DNA of 9,397 nucleotides. Source: Thermoplasmata archaeon. GTDB taxonomy: Archaea > Thermoplasmatota > Thermoplasmata > Lutacidiplasmatales > UBA184. Under the pieces are notes generated by a model that was given only the letters and a program-made list of their open reading frames with translations, did not search any database and had not been told where the DNA came from. The DNA lies in NCBI GenBank assembly GCA_021823085.1, contig JAKAPG010000052.1, positions 1 to 9,397 on the forward strand, in the 5' to 3' direction. Position 1 is the first letter of the stretch, and each line of letters opens with the position of its first letter. Below, in pieces: positions 4,824-9,397 of the stretch. The position numbers and the translations under genes were made by a program.

Positions 4824-6550
4824 CAGGTCGCCCCCCTCTTCTTGACCCAATCACGCACCTGGTCGTCCGCGGCGCGCGGGCTCGGGGTCGGGGCGACCGT
4901 CTGATCCAGGAGGCGCTCGACCTTCCCGAAGGCCCCGGCCGGGTCGGTCGGCGTCCGGTCCTCCTCGACCTTCCGCTCGAGGAACCGGAGCCACTCGCGC
5001 TCGTCCATGATCGCAGCCTCGTGGCGGATCGCCAGGTCCTCGAGCGCCTTCAGCGCGATCGGGGAGTCCGGGTACTCCTCGGCCATGCGGAGGGCCAGGG
5101 CGATCTTGTGGCCGTAGTCCAGCGCCTGGGCCTTCAGCGACACCTTGAGCTCGGTGTACGCGACGAGGACCTTTTCGAGGGCCATCCCGACCTTCGAGAC
5201 GTGAAGTGTTCCGCTGATCCAGCCCTCCACGATCACCGCGCCCTGTTTCGAGACCGCCGCGACGAAGGCCCGGCTCGGCGTCACGTAGAGGAGGAACCCG
5301 ACGTGCGCGGGCTCCTCGACCTTCCCCCGCAGCGCCTTCCGGTGGTACTCGGCGATGGCCTCTCGGGTCCGCTTCCGCCAGGGGAGGACAAAGACCCGCG
5401 GCTTCGCGACCTGGAGGGGCTTCGGCCCTCCCGGGAACTCCGCATACGCGTAGTACTCGGCGTAGATGTCCCTCCGTACCGATCGGAAGCCCTTCATCCG
5501 GCGCCGCAGCGGCGCCTGGCTGATCGTGCGATCGTCCAGGTAAGTCCGAACGCCCAGGAGCCGGAGGAACGCCCCGGCGCCACCGGGGCCGATGTACTCG
5601 TCCCCCTCGGGGCCGGGGTAGACCCGGAAGAACTTCTGATCGACCAGGCCTTCCCCGCTCTCCACGTCCGCGACGGGGTATCGGACTTTGTACTCCCTGG
5701 CCTCGGTCGGGAAGAGGGCCAACCACGCGTAGATGCCGGCGAGGACCACCGGCGCCGCGACCAGGGCCTCCGGCATCTGCCCCACCGGAATCAGGGACAG
5801 CGGGTAGTCCGACTCGAACCAGCCCGCGAACGCGATCGCACCGAAGACCCCGGCCACCCCGAAGGGCCAAACGCGCTCTACGTGGCGGGCTCGGAACCGG
5901 ACCGCGGTCGCGATACCGATTCCGACGAGGAAGAACAGGACGACGTAGAACTCGAACCCGAAGTCGTGGAGGAGCAACTGCGGGTAGTTCGTGGGGATCG
6001 GAGTCCCCGCGCCCGGGGTCACGATCGTTACTCCGATCGTGGCCCCCAGGATCGAGACCGTCAGGTTCTCCGGTGAGTCCACCTGGGGGACGGTGAGCTG
6101 GTCTTCCTGAATCTGCCCCGCGGCCGCGGTGGTTGTGGCATTCGACCACTGGACGTTGTACGCCTCCGTCACGCTGCGCGAGACGGTCGTGTTGTTGGGA
6201 CCCGGCGCGTAGACCGTCACCGAGTGGAGCTGGAACTCCTCCACCGCGATCGGTACGGTGCCGTTAGGGATCGACTCGGGGGTGTAGAGTCCGAAGATCA
6301 CCACGTCGCCGACGAGCGTCCCGCCATTCAGGAGGCCACACGTGGACCCCGGGGACTGACCCGGCTGGAAGAAGGCCACGAGTGACCCGTAGGCTCCCTC
6401 CTCGCCGGGGAAAAGGGGCGAGGAGGGACACGCCCCCGTCCCCTGCGGCGGCGGGGGGTTCGGGCTGACCGAGCTCGCCGCGGCCACCGGCAGCATGATC
6501 GGCCCCAGGGCGAAGGCCATCACCACGATCGTCACGACCACGCGCTTCAT
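4823..6550 (-). CDS. Membrane protein with secreted N-terminal domain, three TM helices and large cytoplasmic domain
   Basis: A 575-residue protein starting at ATG 6550, overlapping the upstream stop as ATGA. Residues 1-25 are a clear signal peptide (MKRVVV, hydrophobic core, VAAA). The ectodomain (about 26-195) is beta-rich, with sequons at Asn96, 119, 120, 137 and 162 and two cysteines, 41 and 71, that could form a disulfide. TM helices lie at about 198-218, 227-245 and 262-280. The loop after the first is basic (RFRARHVER), placing it and the C-terminus inside. The cytoplasmic part (about 282-575) has a mixed domain up to about 450 (including FRVYPGPEGDEYIGPGG and an RRRMKGFRSVRR basic patch), then helices ending in a charged tail. 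I do not recognise it. It would connect an outside surface with the cytoplasmic helical protein and ATPase encoded next. Confidence 0.88.
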   Translation of the reverse strand: MKRVVVTIVVMAFALGPIMLPVAAASSVSPNPPPPQGTGACPSSPLFPGEEGAYGSLVAFFQPGQSPGSTCGLLNGGTLVGDVVIFGLYTPESIPNGTVPIAVEEFQLHSVTVYAPGPNNTTVSRSVTEAYNVQWSNATTTAAAGQIQEDQLTVPQVDSPENLTVSILGATIGVTIVTPGAGTPIPTNYPQLLLHDFGFEFYVVLFFLVGIGIATAVRFRARHVERVWPFGVAGVFGAIAFAGWFESDYPLSLIPVGQMPEALVAAPVVLAGIYAWLALFPTEAREYKVRYPVADVESGEGLVDQKFFRVYPGPEGDEYIGPGGAGAFLRLLGVRTYLDDRTISQAPLRRRMKGFRSVRRDIYAEYYAYAEFPGGPKPLQVAKPRVFVLPWRKRTREAIAEYHRKALRGKVEEPAHVGFLLYVTPSRAFVAAVSKQGAVIVEGWISGTLHVSKVGMALEKVLVAYTELKVSLKAQALDYGHKIALALRMAEEYPDSPIALKALEDLAIRHEAAIMDEREWLRFLERKVEEDRTPTDPAGAFGKVERLLDQTVAPTPSPRAADDQVRDWVKKRGAT

Positions 6551-9397
6551 CGGTTCCGCTTTCCCGCCTCGACTCCGATCGCCACGGCGGCCACCAGGAC
6601 GCCGGCCGCGAGCCACACCGCGATGGGGATGCCGAGGAACCCGGTCTGCCCCAGGTCGACCGCAGGCGGGGACGCGACGACCTCGAAGGTCTCGTTCGTC
6701 AGGCCCGAGGGATCGAACGAGGTGGATGCGACGCCCTGGAGCGTGGCGATCACGGCCCGGCTCCCCACGTAGACGCCGGTCGCGTTCCAGGACTCGATCG
6801 CGTACTGGCCGCCGGGGATGAGGCCGCCGAACGCGATCCCGAGCGGAGGTGCGGAGGCGGAGTTGGCACCCACCCGGTAGTACGTCGGCTCGACCTCGAT
6901 CGTGTAGTTGAACCCGTCGTAGAGGAGGTTCGGCGCGGGGCCCGCTAAGGTCGAGTGCTCCACCGTAGGTGACCTCGAACTCACGTTGATCGAGGGGTTC
7001 ACGACCCAGGCGTACGAGGTCCCGAGGCCAGCGAAGCCGTCGTCCTGCGCATGGGTCGAGTTGTACACCGCGGCGTGGTCGCCGAAGGAGAGGCCGGTCG
7101 TCCCCGCCACGACCTGGATCGCGTACGTCGTCTGACTCGAGTTGTGCGTGGCGAGGACGATCGGAACGGAGATCGAGGACGCGAAGGCGCCCGCGGGCGC
7201 CGGCTCCGGGACGTAGACATTCCCCGAGAGGTGGGTTCCAGAGCCCTGAGAGTGGGCGAAGATCGCGGCCTTCGTCGCGTTGTCGAGGCCGAGGAACCAG
7301 TTCCCGGTCACCGCGAGAGGAGCCCCGTCGTCCTGGATGTACGCCGTGAACGGCGTGGTGAAGAACCGCCCCGGCACCGGCCCCGCGGCCTCCACCCCAT
7401 CGAACAAGCAGTCGCGAACGGTCCCCGGAACCCCCGCGCCCGATTCGGGCTCCAGTACGACATCGGCGGGTGTGCCGGTTCCCCCGAGCCATGACAAGAA
7501 CGAGTCGTGGACGAGCGCGAAACCAGCGGGGACGCCGGCCGGGTCATAGAAGACCGCCATCCCGTTGGGATATGCGAGCTGGGGTCGTCCGCCCGGGCAG
7601 GGGATCGCCCCGATCAGGCACTGGAGCGACTGGTTGAAGAAGCCAATCCCGAGCGTGTTGTTGGCGAAGTCAAACCCGGTGACACCGGCGGCGTTGATGA
7701 CCGCGACCACGTTCATGGAGATCTCCGGGTAGAGGTTCGACGCCACGGTGACGCCGCTGCCATCCACTCGAAGTTCCAGGTTGGGCTGGTCGTTCCCCGT
7801 CACGTTCACGAGGTTGTGCGCGAAGACCGTCCCGGCGTAGAGGCTGAACTGGAGACCGAGCAGGAGCCCATAGTGGCCGCTCGCGGCCTCGGCTGCGACC
7901 GTCGCCGGCGAATAGCCGTTGAGGAACTCAGAACCCTCGACCGAGGAGTTCGGCCCGAAGGAGAACGACTCGTTCGCGCCTCCGAGCGACGAGAGATTGA
8001 CGAGGGAGTCGGCGAAAATCCCCAGGTTGAGATACACCGACCCCTGGACCACTGATGAGCTCGGCGTGGACGTGATCAGCAAGTGGGTGGCGTTCCCCTT
8101 CCCGTCGGTCGGCGGCTCGGTATCCAGGGCCTGGTTCACGCGGAGCGCGATAGAGTTCGAGAAGGAGTCGTCGAAGAGGTTCGAGTAGTACCCCGTATCG
8201 TAGGACCCGACCGAGATCGAGGACTGAACGAAGGAGTCCAGGCTCGCGTTCGTGGTCCCCGCGGGAGCGCCTGTGCCCTTGTATGGGGCGTTCTCTATCG
8301 TGGAGTTGTACACCGACGATCCGCGGAACGCCTGGGGGAACTCCCCGAGGGTGGAGTTCTCGACGTAGTCGTTCGAGTAGGCCAAGCCCGGGGGCAGCGA
8401 GGCCGCTCCGCCATTCGCGACATCGGACAGCGCCACCACCGAGTTCCGAACTGTCGGACCCAGAGGGAGGCCCGCTGGCTCGTCCCCCAGGATGAGGACC
8501 GAGTGGTCCACGTAGAAGTCCTCCCCGATCGCGGAGTTCACGATCGCGTCACAGGGGGTCGCGCTGAAGCAGAAGGGGAAGGGCTCGAGGACCGAGACGA
8601 CCGTGGAGTTCACGATGCGGATGGTCGCGGAGAGAGTCCCCGACTGGTTCCAGAGGATCAGGTCGTTAGAGAAAGTGAGACTCGCGGCGCCCGCGATCGA
8701 GATCCCGCCGGACACCGTGACCGTACCGCCCGAGACCACGGTCGAAGTGGAGACCTGCCACCAGTTGACCGAGTTCCCGTACGGCGACGGGAACGCTGAT
8801 CCCGTCACGGTCGCCGAAGTGGCCCACTGCGCGAAGGGGTCCGCGAAAGTCCTCGAGTAACCGGTCTCCCCTGTGGTGAATGTGAACGGGCCGTCGGTGG
8901 CGTTCCCCATGAAGTACCGGAGCCCCGTGAGTGGCTGGGACCAGCCATCGGTCGCGACGTAGTACGTAAAGTCGGTGTCGATCCGCGTGAACACGGCCGT
9001 CCGGTTCCCGGCGGCGACCGCCGAGGCGATCACTGGCCCCGTCGCGCTCCCGTTCAGGAGGCTGATCGTGATCTGGGGGAAGTTGGTGGTGTACCGGAGT
9101 GTCAGCGTGGCCTTCGCGGCGGGCCCGTTCCCCACGGCCGCGATAGTCCCCGAGACCGGCAGGAGGTAGACGGTGGTCGCCGCGGAGGTCCCGTTCAGCG
9201 TGAGTACGTCCGGCGAGGTCCAGTTCACCCAGGAGGCCCAGGCGGTCGCGTTCGCGTACAGGGCGTAGTGGCCCCGCGGGACCGTGAGCGTCACCGTCCC
9301 CGAACTCGAGGTCCTCCCCGCGGTGAAGGCGCCGGTGGTCACGTTCTGGAGGGCGACCGCGATCGCCACCGCGGCAACGTGGGAGGAGGACGTCCCG
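6547..9397 (-). CDS. Very large sequon-rich beta-helix surface protein with C-terminal membrane anchor (5' end outside window)
   Basis: The frame is open to the right edge; about 949 codons are visible and no start is assignable, since the first in-window GTG (9369) lies inside a continuous domain. The signal peptide must be outside. The first 100 or so visible residues look like a beta-sandwich (VTTGAFTAG then a RGHYALYANAT turn, as in carboxypeptidase-regulatory-like domains). The middle several hundred residues are Ser/Asn/Gly/Val-rich with recurring short strands and turns such as IVNSTVVS, YNSTIEN and YVENSTLG, typical of right-handed parallel beta helices (NosD/pectate-lyase-like). More than 20 N-x-S/T sequons are present. 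The C-terminus has one TM helix (IPIAVWLAAGVLVAAVAIGV) and an EAGKRNR cytoplasmic tail. It would be a glycosylated spike, adhesin or S-layer-like protein. The stop overlaps the next start (ATGA). Confidence 0.88.
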   Translation of the reverse strand, partial: GTSSSHVAAVAIAVALQNVTTGAFTAGRTSSSGTVTLTVPRGHYALYANATAWASWVNWTSPDVLTLNGTSAATTVYLLPVSGTIAAVGNGPAAKATLTLRYTTNFPQITISLLNGSATGPVIASAVAAGNRTAVFTRIDTDFTYYVATDGWSQPLTGLRYFMGNATDGPFTFTTGETGYSRTFADPFAQWATSATVTGSAFPSPYGNSVNWWQVSTSTVVSGGTVTVSGGISIAGAASLTFSNDLILWNQSGTLSATIRIVNSTVVSVLEPFPFCFSATPCDAIVNSAIGEDFYVDHSVLILGDEPAGLPLGPTVRNSVVALSDVANGGAASLPPGLAYSNDYVENSTLGEFPQAFRGSSVYNSTIENAPYKGTGAPAGTTNASLDSFVQSSISVGSYDTGYYSNLFDDSFSNSIALRVNQALDTEPPTDGKGNATHLLITSTPSSSVVQGSVYLNLGIFADSLVNLSSLGGANESFSFGPNSSVEGSEFLNGYSPATVAAEAASGHYGLLLGLQFSLYAGTVFAHNLVNVTGNDQPNLELRVDGSGVTVASNLYPEISMNVVAVINAAGVTGFDFANNTLGIGFFNQSLQCLIGAIPCPGGRPQLAYPNGMAVFYDPAGVPAGFALVHDSFLSWLGGTGTPADVVLEPESGAGVPGTVRDCLFDGVEAAGPVPGRFFTTPFTAYIQDDGAPLAVTGNWFLGLDNATKAAIFAHSQGSGTHLSGNVYVPEPAPAGAFASSISVPIVLATHNSSQTTYAIQVVAGTTGLSFGDHAAVYNSTHAQDDGFAGLGTSYAWVVNPSINVSSRSPTVEHSTLAGPAPNLLYDGFNYTIEVEPTYYRVGANSASAPPLGIAFGGLIPGGQYAIESWNATGVYVGSRAVIATLQGVASTSFDPSGLTNETFEVVASPPAVDLGQTGFLGIPIAVWLAAGVLVAAVAIGVEAGKRNR

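Noticed and set aside
4333..4854. Upstream extension of the ATPase frame
   Set aside because: It is the out-of-frame shadow of the 164-residue gene; the GTGA overlap at 4329-4332 gives the natural start.
4851..6149. 432-residue minus-strand frame inside the membrane-protein gene, and the plus-strand frame 5021-6076
   Set aside because: Both are alternate-frame shadows with biased Arg/Pro/Gly/Asp composition; the membrane-protein frame has signal peptide, TM helices and operon junctions.
6551..7492. Upstream extension of the 575-residue membrane-protein frame
   Set aside because: Arg/Gly-rich shadow of the beta-helix gene; ATG 6550 begins a textbook signal peptide.
1..9397. CRISPR array or long tandem repeats
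   Set aside because: No regularly spaced direct repeats seen; only short repeats (a 7-bp unit three times at 2624-2644 and short direct repeats near 1650 and 2700).

Overview
The window is about two-thirds G+C and looks like part of an archaeal mobile element: a provirus, free virus or integrative plasmid. The host is probably a high-GC euryarchaeal relative (Thermoplasmatota is my guess, with no marker gene to prove it). The archaeal reading rests on AT-rich TATA-like boxes placed for leaderless or short-leader transcripts, ribbon-helix-helix (RHH) regulators, a classical C2H2 zinc finger fused to an ATPase, frequent GTG starts, and surface proteins full of N-glycosylation sequons. No replication initiator, capsid gene or host housekeeping gene is visible, so the identity of the element is inferred.

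Left part (1-2760) is the integration and regulation region. A complete tyrosine integrase (80-964, minus) lies downstream of a small RHH protein (994-1194, minus). A second RHH gene (1258-1449, plus) diverges from it across about 60 bp that holds a near-perfect 20-bp palindrome and an AT-rich box usable in both directions. Next come an 81-residue unknown protein (1388-1633, minus), a tRNA 3'-end-like segment that could be the attachment site (about 1659-1690), a membrane protein with a C-terminal zinc ribbon (1693-2244, plus), and a two-helix small membrane protein (2325-2558, minus). The gap 2559-2759 has no gene but is packed with G-runs, a 7-bp tandem repeat, a purine tract and two adjacent perfect palindromes, and is the best origin or regulatory-site candidate.

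Middle (2760-3485, plus): a protein with the tyrosine-recombinase catalytic fold that lacks the box I Arg and the conserved histidines while keeping Lys, the second Arg and Tyr. Its 3' end overlaps the opposing ATPase gene by 128 bp.

Right part (3358 to the right edge, all minus): a translationally coupled four-gene operon. In transcription order it encodes a very large sequon-rich beta-helix surface protein with a C-terminal membrane anchor (5' end outside the window), a 575-residue signal-peptide/three-TM protein with a big cytoplasmic domain, a 164-residue helical protein, and a P-loop ATPase ending in a C2H2 finger. Every junction is a 1-4 nt stop/start overlap. A membrane-anchored spike-like protein followed by membrane and helical proteins and a P-loop NTPase recalls the structural block of pleomorphic archaeal viruses (pleolipoviruses), though I see no sequence proof. 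This operon is the best candidate for an undescribed system here.
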